The notes beneath the pieces are model-generated. The model ran no database searches. It was given only the letters and a program-made list of their open reading frames with translations, and was not told where the DNA came from. Made by a program: the position numbers and the translations under genes. From NCBI RefSeq assembly GCF_003605575.1, contig NZ_QKNY01000006.1:54509-118508 (forward strand): 64,000 nt of DNA, written 5' to 3'. This document shows, piece by piece, positions 1 through 8,932 of the stretch. Origin of the DNA: Halonotius aquaticus (GTDB lineage Archaea > Halobacteriota > Halobacteria > Halobacteriales > Haloferacaceae). The first letter of the stretch is position 1, and every line of letters starts with the position of its first letter.

Positions 1-1
1 G

Positions 2-1162
2 GACATGGAGTTTATCCAGTTCCACCCGACGACACTCCCCTCGACCGGCGTCCTCATCTCCGAGGGTGTTCGCGGCGAGGGTGGCATCCTCTACAACAAG
101 GACGGCGAGCGGTTCATGTTCGAACACGGCTACGCCAACAACGACGGCGAACTCGCCTCCCGTGACGTGGTCTCCCGTGCCGAGTTGACCGAGGTCAACG
201 AGGGCCGCGGCATCGAAGACGAGTACGTCCACCTCGATATGCGCCATCTCGGCGAGGAGCGCATCCTCGACCGCCTCGAAAACATCCTCCATCTCGCGGA
301 GGACTTCGAGGGCGCGGATGGCCTCGAAGAGCCGATGCCGGTCAAACCTGGCCAACATTACGCGATGGGCGGCATCGAGACCGACGAGAACGGCGAGACC
401 TGCGTCGGCGGGCTCTACGCTGCCGGCGAGTGTGCCTGTGCCTCCGTCCACGGTGCGAACCGTCTCGGCGGCAACGCCCTCCCCGAACTCATCGTCTTCG
501 GCAAGCGCGCGGGCTATCACGCCGCCGGCAAGGAGATGGAGCCCGCCGAAATCGAAACCGGCCAGCGCGGCGAGTTCGAGCGCGCGACCGTCGACAGTCC
601 CGTCGAACTCGGCGAGCCCGGCTCGCTTGGCGACGCCGTCGCCGACGGTGGGGCTGTCGCCGCCGGCGGATCGGCCGACGCCGACTCCGTTATCGACACC
701 ACCGTCGAAACTGCTCGCCAGCGAATCGATGAGCTGCTGAACAGCGACGGGATCCATCACTCGGAAGTGCGGGCCGACGTCCAGGAGACGATGACCGCGA
801 AGGTCAACGTCTTCCGCGAGGAAGATGGCCTGAAGGAAGCCCTGCGGGAGATCCGCCAGGCACGAGAGGAGTACGAGAACGTGGCTGTCTCCGATCCCTC
901 CCAGACGTTCAACACCGATCTGTTGCAGACGATCGAGACTCGCAATCTGTTGGATCTCGCTGAGGCGATCACCGTCGGTGCGCTCGCCCGCGATGAGTTC
1001 CGTGGGGCCCACTGGCGGGCCGAACATCAAGAGCGCAAGGACGATGAGTGGCTGAAACACACGCTCTTGTCGTGGAATGATGGCTCACCGGAGCTGTGGT
1101 TCCGGCCGGTCATCCTTGAGGGCGAAGAGAAGACCTACGAGCCGAAAACCCGGAGCTACTGA
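2..1162 (+). CDS. sdhA: Succinate dehydrogenase/fumarate reductase flavoprotein subunit (5' end outside window)
   Basis: C-terminal part (about 387 codons) of the FAD-carrying catalytic subunit of succinate dehydrogenase (complex II, TCA cycle and respiratory chain, inner face of the membrane). The frame is already open at the window edge, so the gene is partial. Visible family motifs are QFHPT (visible residues 5-9), EGVRGEGG (about 20-27, with the substrate-site Arg), HYAMGG (about 118-123) and HGANRLGGN (about 148-156). Then comes an acidic Ala/Gly-rich insert near residues 200-225, and the helical C-terminal domain ending in EPKTRSY. The other sdh subunits are not in the window; by haloarchaeal convention they lie upstream. 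The family call is very secure; the choice of Sdh over Frd rests on the organism being aerobic. Confidence 0.95.
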   Translation, partial: DMEFIQFHPTTLPSTGVLISEGVRGEGGILYNKDGERFMFEHGYANNDGELASRDVVSRAELTEVNEGRGIEDEYVHLDMRHLGEERILDRLENILHLAEDFEGADGLEEPMPVKPGQHYAMGGIETDENGETCVGGLYAAGECACASVHGANRLGGNALPELIVFGKRAGYHAAGKEMEPAEIETGQRGEFERATVDSPVELGEPGSLGDAVADGGAVAAGGSADADSVIDTTVETARQRIDELLNSDGIHHSEVRADVQETMTAKVNVFREEDGLKEALREIRQAREEYENVAVSDPSQTFNTDLLQTIETRNLLDLAEAITVGALARDEFRGAHWRAEHQERKDDEWLKHTLLSWNDGSPELWFRPVILEGEEKTYEPKTRSY

Positions 1163-1254
1163 GCGTCGACACCGATTCCGCCGCTGTGTGGTCTCGTCCC
1201 CGGTGACCGACCCGCGCCCGCAACACATTTTGCCCGAGGGAAATACGTTGAGGT

Positions 1255-2103
1255 ATGATTAACGAGACCGTCGAGGAGATTCAGGGGATGCACTCCCACA
1301 GCTCCTCGACAATCGCGATCAAGGCGACGGAAGCGTTGTCGGAACTGCTTGACCGCGAGTACGCCTCCGTCGACGAGTTCGAACTCGACCTCCAGCGCAA
1401 CGCCGGCGCGCTCCGGCGGGCCAACCCCTCGCATGCCTCCCTCCACAACGCGGTGCGGGCGGTCGAACGCTCGGTCGTCGATGTTACCGACACCGTCTCA
1501 GAGGCTAAGGAGCTGACCCGGGAGATGATCGACCGCGTTGTCGACGATATCGAGACGGGCAAGCGGCGGGCCGCCGAGAACGCCGCCGAAACCTTCGACG
1601 ACGGCGAGACGTTCATGACACACGATTTCTCCTCGACCGCCTTAGCCGCGGTCGAAACCGCCGCCCAGGAGGGCCACTATCTCGACGCCTACGTCATGGA
1701 GGCCCGGCCGCGCTATATCGGCCGCGGAACGGCGCGGATGCTGTCGGCGATCGACCGCGTCGAACCACATCTGATTGTTGACAACGCGATGGGTCACTTC
1801 CTCCAAGAGTGTGACCGCGTGGTCATCGGGATGGACTGTATCGTCGACGATACGCTATACAACCGCGTGGGCACGTTCCCGCTGGCGGCGACAGCCAACC
1901 AGCTTGATGTCCCAGTCGTTGCCGTCGGCTCCGGTGCGAAGGTCATCGAGGAGGGCTTCGTCTTCGAGAATCAACAGCGCGACCCCTCGGAGGTCATGTT
2001 GGAGCCGGTCGAAGGGATCACCATCGAGAATCCGGCCTACGACGCAACCCCCGTTGAGCTCATCGATACGCTGATCACCGACACCGGCGTCCACGACGTC
2101 TGA
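1255..2103 (+). CDS. eIF-2B alpha / ribose-1,5-bisphosphate isomerase family protein
   Basis: A 282-residue protein of the IF-2B fold, which includes eIF-2B alpha/beta/delta, methylthioribose-1-phosphate isomerase and archaeal ribose-1,5-bisphosphate isomerase of the AMP degradation pathway. The C-terminal half carries the family signature: EARPRYIGRGTAR, then GMDCIVDDTLYNRVGTFPLA and VPVVAVGSGAKV. At the site where characterised sugar-phosphate isomerases have a Cys (a THC-S type motif), this protein reads THDFSS (residues 122-127), so isomerase activity is doubtful and a regulatory role is possible. ATG start, 9 nt after a G-rich stretch. It stands alone between sdhA and a protease gene. 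Confidence 0.8.
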   Translation: MINETVEEIQGMHSHSSSTIAIKATEALSELLDREYASVDEFELDLQRNAGALRRANPSHASLHNAVRAVERSVVDVTDTVSEAKELTREMIDRVVDDIETGKRRAAENAAETFDDGETFMTHDFSSTALAAVETAAQEGHYLDAYVMEARPRYIGRGTARMLSAIDRVEPHLIVDNAMGHFLQECDRVVIGMDCIVDDTLYNRVGTFPLAATANQLDVPVVAVGSGAKVIEEGFVFENQQRDPSEVMLEPVEGITIENPAYDATPVELIDTLITDTGVHDV

Positions 2104-2177
2104 GCCACTGGTGATCGCTGACCTGCACGCACTGTTTCAACCGAGATATCCTTACGACCGGACCACCCACACACGGT

Positions 2178-3176
2178 ATGGACGACACACAAGAGCCCGT
2201 GGAGGCCGCCGCCGAGGAGTCACGGGATCTGTATGAGATCGCCTCCTGGGAGGAACGCACCTCGATCGACGGGGCGGCGGTCGCCCTCTACTGGCTGTTG
2301 ACGCGGGCGGCAAAGTGGATCGTCGTCCTGCTGGCGCTTGGGATTCTCGCCGGGATCGGCGGGTTGGCCGCCCTCAGCGATCCCGCTGTTGGTATGTTGA
2401 CGCTGTTGTCGGTGGTGCCGGCCGCCGGACTCACGATCTACGTCTACCGCTCGGATGTGACCGACGCCGAGCCGCTGTCGCTGCTCGTGACGACGTTTTT
2501 GCTCTCGATTCTGTTTGCGACGTTTGCGGCCGTGTTCAACTCAACAGCCGAGCGGTTCTTTGAGCCGCTTGGCGTCCTGGGAATGCCGCTGTTTTTCTTC
2601 CTGATTGTTGGCCCCGGCGAGGAGACAGTGAAGCTGCTTGCGGTGCGGCTGTACGCCTACACCGACCGCCGGTTTGACGCCGTCATCGACGGGGCGGTGT
2701 ACGGCGCGGTCGCCGGTCTCGGCTTTGCGACGATCGAAAACTCGCTGTATATCCTCCGCCAACTCTCCGAGAGCGGTGAGTTGGCCGAACTGACGATCGG
2801 GCTGAGCGCGGTCGCCGCCGGCGGCGACATCACCGCAGTACGCGCCCTGGCAGGGCCGGGCCACGTCATCTACTCGTCGATCGCCGGCTACTATCTCGGA
2901 TTAGCAAAATTCAATCCAGCGAACCGGGGGCCGATCGTTGTGAAGGGCCTCCTGCTTGCGGCAGCGATTCACGCGACGTACAACTCAACGGTAAGCATTG
3001 GTTCCTACGTCGTGACCTCGATCACCGGGCTGCCGGGGTTGGGTGGGTTTCTCGTCTACGTCATCATCTTCGACAGCATCTTCGGGCTCTTCTTGCTGCG
3101 GAAGCTCTGGCGATACCGGCGGCACTATCTGGAGACAAATGGCACGGAGCCCGCCGACCCGACGGCCGAGGGGTGA
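2178..3176 (+). CDS. PrsW-family intramembrane metalloprotease
   Basis: A 332-residue polytopic membrane protein. A soluble acidic N-terminus (1-35) is followed by about eight hydrophobic segments. The PrsW/CAAX-protease-like motifs are all present: GEETVK (E148, E149, K152), GFATIEN (F183, E187), H229 in GPGHVIY and H265 in AAIHATYN. These form the predicted membrane-embedded active site. In bacteria PrsW starts regulated proteolysis of anti-sigma factors; archaea lack those, so the substrate here is unknown. It is convergent with sepF, with only 3 nt between the stop codons. Confidence 0.88.
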   Translation: MDDTQEPVEAAAEESRDLYEIASWEERTSIDGAAVALYWLLTRAAKWIVVLLALGILAGIGGLAALSDPAVGMLTLLSVVPAAGLTIYVYRSDVTDAEPLSLLVTTFLLSILFATFAAVFNSTAERFFEPLGVLGMPLFFFLIVGPGEETVKLLAVRLYAYTDRRFDAVIDGAVYGAVAGLGFATIENSLYILRQLSESGELAELTIGLSAVAAGGDITAVRALAGPGHVIYSSIAGYYLGLAKFNPANRGPIVVKGLLLAAAIHATYNSTVSIGSYVVTSITGLPGLGGFLVYVIIFDSIFGLFLLRKLWRYRRHYLETNGTEPADPTAEG

Positions 3177-3179
3177 GGC

Positions 3180-3530
3180 CTACAGCTTTTCGCGGTCAAT
3201 CGAGATCCCGGTGGGGGTGACGATCAGTTGGTCGTCGCCCTTCTGAACAATGTCGCCGTCGACCTCGCGGGTGACCTGCCGGAGCTCGTCGATGATGTGC
3301 TCGATCGTCCGGTCGCTCGTGCTGTGGCGGGTGATATCCGCAAGCACGAGATCGCCGTCGTAGATGGCGTCTTTGATGTCGATCACGTCGTGTTTGTCGC
3401 TGATCTCGGCGATCCTGACTGACATCCCCGCGCTCTCGGCGGCCCCCGACACGTCCTGCATGTCGAGTTCGACGTACTCCGACGCCGAGTGGCCGTCGTC
3501 GCTACCGAGGATCTTACTCATGATACCCAT
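3180..3530 (-). CDS. sepF: Cell division protein SepF, archaeal type
   Basis: A 116-residue SepF. The short amphipathic N-terminus MGIMSKILG is the expected membrane-targeting helix. An acidic linker follows, and then the SepF core: VRIAEISDKHDVIDIKDAIY, DLVLADITRH, and a last strand ending in DQLIVTPTGISI. In archaea SepF anchors the FtsZ ring to the membrane and dimerises through this core. Length and ends fit the haloarchaeal family. An alternative start at the fourth residue (also Met) cannot be excluded. Confidence 0.93.
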   Translation of the reverse strand: MGIMSKILGSDDGHSASEYVELDMQDVSGAAESAGMSVRIAEISDKHDVIDIKDAIYDGDLVLADITRHSTSDRTIEHIIDELRQVTREVDGDIVQKGDDQLIVTPTGISIDREKL

Positions 3531-3640
3531 AGGGTACCGGAGCCGGCGTTCAACAATAGTTCTTACGTCAGACAGGCCCCTGACAGCTCACGAAAATCCC
3601 CGATCTGTGGGGTTTTGTCACTCCGACCCGAGTCACCGGT

Positions 3641-4360
3641 ATGACGGTCAGTCTCTGCGTGCGGGAACCCTACCGTGTCGATGGCGACCGCCAGTTCCGA
3701 TTTGGTGTCGTCGCGGCCGCCGCGGTGCCGGGGATCGGCGCGCTCTCACCGGTCGTCTCCTCCGACGGTGCGGCCGCGATGGGCGGCCACATCGACGATA
3801 CCCTCGGCAACCGACTCAGTCGATATCTCGCCGACGGCGTCGCGATCGACGACGCGGTCGAGGCCCTGCTTGGTGCCGAGGATGTGGCCTCCCGGCGCGG
3901 CCGACAACTCCACGGTGTCGGCCGTTCCTCATGTGTGACGGTCAGCGGCCGCGACTGCGTGGCGGCCGCCGACCGCGATGGCGATCATTACACCGCCGCA
4001 GGAACACATCTGCCGAACGAGGCAGCGCTTGATGCGATGGTTGATCGATACACCGGTGCAGCTTTCGGTGATGATCCGCTGGCCGAGCGGTTAATCGACG
4101 CGCTGACGGCGGCACGCGAGGTCGGCATCGATAGCCGCCGGGGCGATAGCGACAGCGATGGGCCGCTCACCGTCGGCAGTGCGGCGGTTCGCGTTGTCAC
4201 CACCGAGTCGACTGACGACCGGCGATTCTACAACGATCTTCGGGTTGATGCCAGCGAGTCGCCGATCACCGATCTCGAAACAACGTACAACGCCGCGCTG
4301 TTGGGGTACGAGCAAACGGTCGACGCCTACGGCGAGCCGGATGCTCCGTCGTCTCCCTAA
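3641..4360 (+). CDS. DUF1028 family protein (Ntn-hydrolase-like)
   Basis: A 239-residue protein matching the DUF1028 pattern: an N-terminal strand FGVVAAAAVPGIGALSPVVS, then a helical stretch (GNRLSRYLADGVAIDDAVEALL) and the RQLHGVG motif. DUF1028 proteins are thought to adopt an Ntn-hydrolase-like fold, but no reaction is established. The last 30 residues are Pro/Asp rich. It is a single gene between divergent and convergent neighbours, and nothing nearby hints at a substrate. Confidence 0.75.
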   Translation: MTVSLCVREPYRVDGDRQFRFGVVAAAAVPGIGALSPVVSSDGAAAMGGHIDDTLGNRLSRYLADGVAIDDAVEALLGAEDVASRRGRQLHGVGRSSCVTVSGRDCVAAADRDGDHYTAAGTHLPNEAALDAMVDRYTGAAFGDDPLAERLIDALTAAREVGIDSRRGDSDSDGPLTVGSAAVRVVTTESTDDRRFYNDLRVDASESPITDLETTYNAALLGYEQTVDAYGEPDAPSSP

Positions 4361-4393
4361 CAGCGAGCACTGAACTGTGGGGGCTGTCCAGCG

Positions 4394-4873
4394 TTAGACA
4401 GAAAATTCGTAGAGGTCGTCGCCAACGTGGTGGATCGAGTCGACGACCTTCCCGGAGTCGCCGAGCATGTCGTCGCTGGCGGTCTGTGCGCGACCGACGG
4501 CGAGCACCTTCCCGTGGGTTTCCTCGGCGATAGCGACCAGATCGCCGTCGGTGATCCCGTCGTCGACCTCGACGATCCCTGGCCGCATCACGTCCGCGCC
4601 GTTGGAGACGAACTCAATCGCGCCGGCGTCGACGGTCACGAGCCCACGCTGTGGGGGATACTCGTTGGCCCCGTCGACGGTGAGAAACGGTTCGTCGTCG
4701 ACGTAGGCGACCAGCTTGTCGCCGTCAACGAGGACAATATCGAACTCGGTGCCGTCGAGTTCGACGAGTTCGAAAGTGTCGCCCTCGATGTTGACCCCGA
4801 GGGCGTCCGCCAGCGACGCCGTGAGGTCGTCGATGGCGTCACTGCGGAGATGGTGTCTGGAGCTGACCTGCAT
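4394..4873 (-). CDS. PUA-domain RNA-binding protein (MCT-1-like)
   Basis: A 159-residue protein of the archaeal PUA/MCT-1-like family. Residues 1-70 form the N-terminal pre-PUA part (starting MQVSSRHHLRSD), and about 75-150 form the PUA barrel, with RGLVTVDAGAIEFVSNGADVMRPGI and DLVAIAEETHGKVLAVGRA. PUA domains bind structured RNA such as tRNA or rRNA. Eukaryotic homologues (MCTS1) act in translation re-initiation and ribosome recycling, so a ribosome-associated role is inferred here. Confidence 0.85.
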   Translation of the reverse strand: MQVSSRHHLRSDAIDDLTASLADALGVNIEGDTFELVELDGTEFDIVLVDGDKLVAYVDDEPFLTVDGANEYPPQRGLVTVDAGAIEFVSNGADVMRPGIVEVDDGITDGDLVAIAEETHGKVLAVGRAQTASDDMLGDSGKVVDSIHHVGDDLYEFSV

Positions 4874-4916
4874 GCGCGGCCGGAGGGTGTCGGGGCGAAT
4901 AAATCGCCCGTTTCGA

Positions 4917-5249
4917 TCAGACGTACGTGGTCAGCTGGGTGAGCCGGCCGTCGGGCCCAAACTCGAAAACGTCGATGAACGCAAACAGCTCGTCGCCGTT
5001 GGCATCCAGCAGGTGCCCGCTGGCTGCGCGGCCGCCTTCGGAGGCACAGACGGTGGTTAGCTTGTGGGTGGTTTCAGTCAGCGGCCGCTCCGAGCGCATG
5101 AACTCCAGAAACGACGCCCGATCCTCGAAGGTGCGGTCTGGGCGTCGCTGGACGAAGGTCGGATGCAACAGCGACTCCAATTCGGCGTACTCGCCGTCGT
5201 CAAGTCGCTGGTAGTAGGCTCGGACGCGACTGTCTCGATCCATAGTCAT
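4917..5249 (-). CDS. NTF2/SnoaL-like small protein
   Basis: A 110-residue protein with the cone-like alpha+beta pattern of NTF2/SnoaL proteins: RVRAYYQRLDDGEYAELESLLHP near the N-terminus, FVQRRPDRTFEDRASFLEFM in the middle, and a C-terminal strand ending in DGRLTQLTTYV. Members serve as small-molecule isomerases, hydratases or ligand-binding proteins; the function here is unknown. The third residue is also Met, so the start could be 6 nt downstream. Confidence 0.75.
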   Translation of the reverse strand: MTMDRDSRVRAYYQRLDDGEYAELESLLHPTFVQRRPDRTFEDRASFLEFMRSERPLTETTHKLTTVCASEGGRAASGHLLDANGDELFAFIDVFEFGPDGRLTQLTTYV

Positions 5250-5366
5250 TCTTTGTCGGGGTACCTAAGAGCGTTGCCGGTCTGACCGCTGATCCACCTG
5301 GGTCAGGATATCTCCTCGCCACGAACGCGCTACTTTTGATGGTCGCAAACGAACGCCGACCCAACT

Positions 5367-5876
5367 GTGGAGCTACATATCCGGTATGCGGGCGACGACG
5401 ACCCCGAGAAGTGTACCGCCCGCAAGCTGGCGCGCTTCGAGTTGGCAACGCTCCACCGAAGCCACAGCGAGACCCCCTACGGCGTCGTTCTCAACCCCCA
5501 CGCCGAGCAGGCACTCTCACCAGCCGACCGCGAGCGTGCTGAGGATGTTTCGCTCGTCGCTCTCGATTGCTCGTGGGAATCCGCGGGCGAAGCGCGCTTC
5601 TCGCTGGCCGGCGAGCACCGCGCGCTCCCCTATCTCGTCGCCGCCAACCCCGTCAACTTCGGTCGACCGATGGAACTCACGACCGTCGAAGCGCTTGCTG
5701 CCGCGCTCGCTATTTTCGGCGAAACCGAGCAGGCCGAAGCGATCCTCAGCAAATTCACGTGGGGCGAGACGTTCCTCGAACTCAACGCTGAACCCCTCGA
5801 TCGGTACGCCGACTGTGCGGATTCCAGCGATATCGTCGCCGTCCAGCAGGAATACCTTGACCGTGGGGAGGAGTAA
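5367..5876 (+). CDS. tsr3: Small-subunit rRNA aminocarboxypropyltransferase Tsr3 (DUF367)
   Basis: A 169-residue Tsr3. This enzyme moves the aminocarboxypropyl group of SAM onto the hypermodified uridine of small-subunit rRNA helix 31. Visible motifs are the RLI-like N-terminus ([21 protein letters not shown]), [26 protein letters not shown] and [16 protein letters not shown], in the family's order. The GTG start is chosen because conservation begins there and a T-rich box (tacttttgat, about 5331-5340) lies at leaderless promoter distance. Single gene. Confidence 0.9.
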   Translation: MELHIRYAGDDDPEKCTARKLARFELATLHRSHSETPYGVVLNPHAEQALSPADRERAEDVSLVALDCSWESAGEARFSLAGEHRALPYLVAANPVNFGRPMELTTVEALAAALAIFGETEQAEAILSKFTWGETFLELNAEPLDRYADCADSSDIVAVQQEYLDRGEE

Positions 5877-5926
5877 CGCCTGCCCGTGGCGACACGTGAG
5901 TCAGCGGCGACAGTAATGCACAGCGT

Positions 5927-6292
5927 TCAGGCCGCGAGCAACGCGCCGAGTGCTCCCCCGAGCGCGCTATCGAGGGCCATAATCAGGGCGATGATGACGC
6001 CGCCGATGACGACGCCACTGAAGCCGAGCAGGCCGCCGAAAGGGCCGCCGGCAGCGACCCCGATGACGCCAACGCCGAGCGCGAAGATCACGGCGACGGC
6101 GAAGCCAGCGATCGAGCCGGCGAGCAGGCCGTGTACCGCGCCGCTGGTGATCCCGCCCCCGGCGACGTAGCCAGCCGCGACCCCGCCGATGAGGCCCGCG
6201 CCGACGTGGCCGACGATCGGGACACCCGTCGCCAACGCGCCGGCGACGAACAAGACAATAAAGCCGATGCCGACTGCACGCCAGTTGGGCAT
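5927..6292 (-). CDS. DUF5518-like small membrane protein
   Basis: A 121-residue, almost entirely hydrophobic protein with about four Gly/Ala-rich membrane segments (residues 5-30, 35-55, 58-80, 85-120) and no charged domain. It resembles the haloarchaeal DUF5518 family, whose function is unknown. It is convergent with tsr3 and divergent from the P-type ATPase gene. Confidence 0.65.
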   Translation of the reverse strand: MPNWRAVGIGFIVLFVAGALATGVPIVGHVGAGLIGGVAAGYVAGGGITSGAVHGLLAGSIAGFAVAVIFALGVGVIGVAAGGPFGGLLGFSGVVIGGVIIALIMALDSALGGALGALLAA

Positions 6293-6428
6293 ACACGCCG
6301 GAGGCAGCCAGTCCGCAAAAGCCCGTGGATCCCGGGGTGGAGTATCCTGATCGCGGTAGTGGCCCTGTTGTTAACGATGCTGCCGCGAGAAGCAATCTTT
6401 CTAGCAATATCCGCGCTATTTAGCAGTT

Positions 6429-6440
6429 GAGTTAATAACC
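6429..6440 (+). promoter_or_regulatory. TATA-like promoter of the P1B ATPase gene
   Basis: The A/T box gttaataac (6431-6439) is centred about 28 nt upstream of the ATG at 6463. That is the spacing expected for a leaderless haloarchaeal transcript. No Shine-Dalgarno sequence is seen. Confidence 0.55.
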
Positions 6441-6462
6441 ATCGAGCGAGTAGCCCCAATCA

Positions 6463-8856
6463 ATGAGCGACGATACCGCGGAGGCGACCCCGTCTGCACC
6501 ACCGGATGCGACAGGGTCGACCACGACTGATTCGGTCGACAGCGATCTCGATACTCTCTCGCTGTCGGTGCCCTCGATGGACTGTCCATCCTGTGCTGGC
6601 AAAGTTGAATCCAGCGTGAGCGACCTCGATGGCATTGCCGATATCGACCCTCGAACCACCTCGGGAACGCTTGTCGTCGGCTACGATCCCGACCGGACGA
6701 CACCCGAGGCGATCCGCGGTCGTGTCGAAGCCGCCGGCTACGAGATCGTCGACGACGACGAACCATACGACCCGATGGCAATCTGGACAAGCGGGCGGGC
6801 GATCCGCACCGCCGTCGGCGCGGTGTTGTTGCTGGTCGGGATTTTGTTTGAGTGGCTGCTCCCTGCCGCAAATCCAACGCTCACAACGATCGCAGGCGCG
6901 GAGATCGGTCTTGATACGGTCGCCTACGTGGCCGCGGCTGCGGCTCCGGGTGTGATCATCCTGCGGAACGGCTATGCCTCGCTTCGCAATCGCAGCTTGG
7001 ATATCGACCTGCTGATGACCGGCGGGATCCTCGGCGCGCTCGCGGTCAACCTTCCCTTTGAGGCGGCGACGCTGGCGGTGCTGTTCAGTATCGCCGAACT
7101 GCTGGAGCGCTATTCGATGGATCGCGCCCGCGGCTCGCTCCGAGAGTTGATGGCGCTGTCCCCGGAGACCGCGACCGTCCGACGGGACGGCGAGGAGCAG
7201 GTGGTCGCCGCCGACGCCGTCGAGATCGGTGACCGCGTGATCGTCCGCCCCGGCGAGAAGATCCCTGTCGACGGCGTGATTCGGGAGGGCTCCAGCGCGA
7301 TCGATGAGTCGCCGATCACCGGTGAGAGCGTCCCCGCCGACAAGGAACCGGGCGCGGAGGTGTATGCGGGTAGTCTGACCGAGACCGGCTACATCGAGAT
7401 CGAGGCGACCGCGCCGGCCAGCGAGTCGACGATCGCCCGCGTGATCGACTTGGTTGAGGCCGCCGAAGGCGAGGAGACTGACACCGAGCAGTTTGTCGAT
7501 CGCTTCGCGGCGGTCTACACCCCGATCGTCGTCGCCGCCGCGTTGCTGACGATGGCGGTACCGCCGCTGCTCGGGTGGGGCGCGTTCACCGAGTGGTTCG
7601 TTCGCGGGCTGACGCTGCTGGTGATCGCCTGCCCCTGTGCGTTCGTCATCTCGACGCCCGTTTCTGTCGTCTCCGGGCTGACGAGTGCGGCGCGCAATGG
7701 CGTGTTGATCAAGGGTGGCCCGCATCTCGAAGCGATGGGTGATGTTGAGGCTGTCGCGCTCGATAAGACGGGGACGCTGACGACCGGTGATCTCGGCGTC
7801 ACCGACGTGATCCCGATCAACGACACAACCGAAGCTGAGCTCTTAGACTGCGCGAGCACGCTCGAACAACGCAGCGAACATCCGATCGCCGACGCGATCG
7901 TCGACCAAGCCCGCGAGGCCGGTGCCGTCGGCGACCGCCCGGTCGAGGATTTCGAGGCGCTGACCGGCGAGGGCGTTCGCGCCGAGATCGACGGCGTCAC
8001 CCACTACGCCGGCAAGCCATCGGTGTTCACCGAATTGGGCTTCGAACTCGATCATGCCCACCTCAAAACGGACGGCGGGCTGACGACCGACGCGATCGAC
8101 GCCGATGAGACGGGTGCCGCCGACCCTAGCGACGAGCACCCGACGGTCGTTGAGGAGGCGACCGACTGCGAACACGGTCGGTACGTCGATCTGTTGGCGG
8201 AGACGATCCCACGGCTCCAACAGGCGGGCAAAACCGTCGTGCTTGTCGGCACCGATGAAACCCTGGAGGGGCTGATCGCCATTGCTGACACGGTACGCCC
8301 CGAGGCAACGTGGGCTGTCGATCAGCTTCGGGCCAACGGGATCAAGCGGATCGTCATGCTGACCGGTGACAACGAGCGCACTGCCCAAGCGATCGGCGAG
8401 CAGGTCGGTGTCGACGAGGTGCAGGCGAGCCTGCTCCCCGAGGCAAAAGTCGATGCGGTGCGTGACCTCCGGGAGGCCCACCCAGGTGGGGTGGCGATGG
8501 TCGGCGACGGCATCAACGACGCCCCTGCGTTGGCGACGGCGACCGTTGGGGTCGCCATGGGTGCCGCCGGCACCGACACCGCACTGGAGACTGCCGACAT
8601 CGCGTTGATGGCCGACGATCTGAGTCGGCTGCCCTACCTCCACACCCTCGCGGAGACCGCCGATGGCGTCATCCGGCAGAATATCTGGTCGAGTCTGGGC
8701 GTGAAGGTGCTGCTGGCGATCGCCGCGCCGTTTGGCTACGTCTCGGTGCTTGGCGCAATCGTCATCGGCGACATGGGGATGAGCCTCGGGGTAACCGGCA
8801 ACGCGATGCGACTGGCTGGCCTGACACCCGCGGAACCGCCGACGGACAGCGAGTAG
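6463..8856 (+). CDS. Heavy-metal-translocating P1B-type ATPase, probably Zn/Cd export
   Basis: A 797-residue metal pump. It has an N-terminal HMA domain with CPSC (41-44), TGES (286-289) in the actuator, the metal-binding CPC (390-392) in the membrane, the phosphorylated D434 in DKTGTLT and GDGIND (681-686). The CPC followed by AFVISTP, a Lys in NIWSSLGVKVLL and an Asp-Gly pattern in GDMGMSLGVTGNAMRL fit the P1B-2 (Zn2+/Cd2+/Pb2+) group rather than Cu+ pumps. About 50 residues near the end of the nucleotide-binding domain (roughly 526-575, with DHAH and CEHGRY) form a His/Cys-bearing insert. No metal regulator is adjacent. Confidence 0.9.
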   Translation: MSDDTAEATPSAPPDATGSTTTDSVDSDLDTLSLSVPSMDCPSCAGKVESSVSDLDGIADIDPRTTSGTLVVGYDPDRTTPEAIRGRVEAAGYEIVDDDEPYDPMAIWTSGRAIRTAVGAVLLLVGILFEWLLPAANPTLTTIAGAEIGLDTVAYVAAAAAPGVIILRNGYASLRNRSLDIDLLMTGGILGALAVNLPFEAATLAVLFSIAELLERYSMDRARGSLRELMALSPETATVRRDGEEQVVAADAVEIGDRVIVRPGEKIPVDGVIREGSSAIDESPITGESVPADKEPGAEVYAGSLTETGYIEIEATAPASESTIARVIDLVEAAEGEETDTEQFVDRFAAVYTPIVVAAALLTMAVPPLLGWGAFTEWFVRGLTLLVIACPCAFVISTPVSVVSGLTSAARNGVLIKGGPHLEAMGDVEAVALDKTGTLTTGDLGVTDVIPINDTTEAELLDCASTLEQRSEHPIADAIVDQAREAGAVGDRPVEDFEALTGEGVRAEIDGVTHYAGKPSVFTELGFELDHAHLKTDGGLTTDAIDADETGAADPSDEHPTVVEEATDCEHGRYVDLLAETIPRLQQAGKTVVLVGTDETLEGLIAIADTVRPEATWAVDQLRANGIKRIVMLTGDNERTAQAIGEQVGVDEVQASLLPEAKVDAVRDLREAHPGGVAMVGDGINDAPALATATVGVAMGAAGTDTALETADIALMADDLSRLPYLHTLAETADGVIRQNIWSSLGVKVLLAIAAPFGYVSVLGAIVIGDMGMSLGVTGNAMRLAGLTPAEPPTDSE

Positions 8857-8932
8857 CTGCTACCTGCTGTTGTCGCTCGCGCTGCGAGGCGGTCACCGCA
8901 AGTCCTATTCGGCGCGGTGATGTATTTGTTCT

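Noticed and set aside
6460..7725. A 421-codon frame antisense to the P1B ATPase
   Set aside because: The plus strand carries the HMA, TGES, CPC and DKTGT motifs in order; the antisense protein is a composition artefact.
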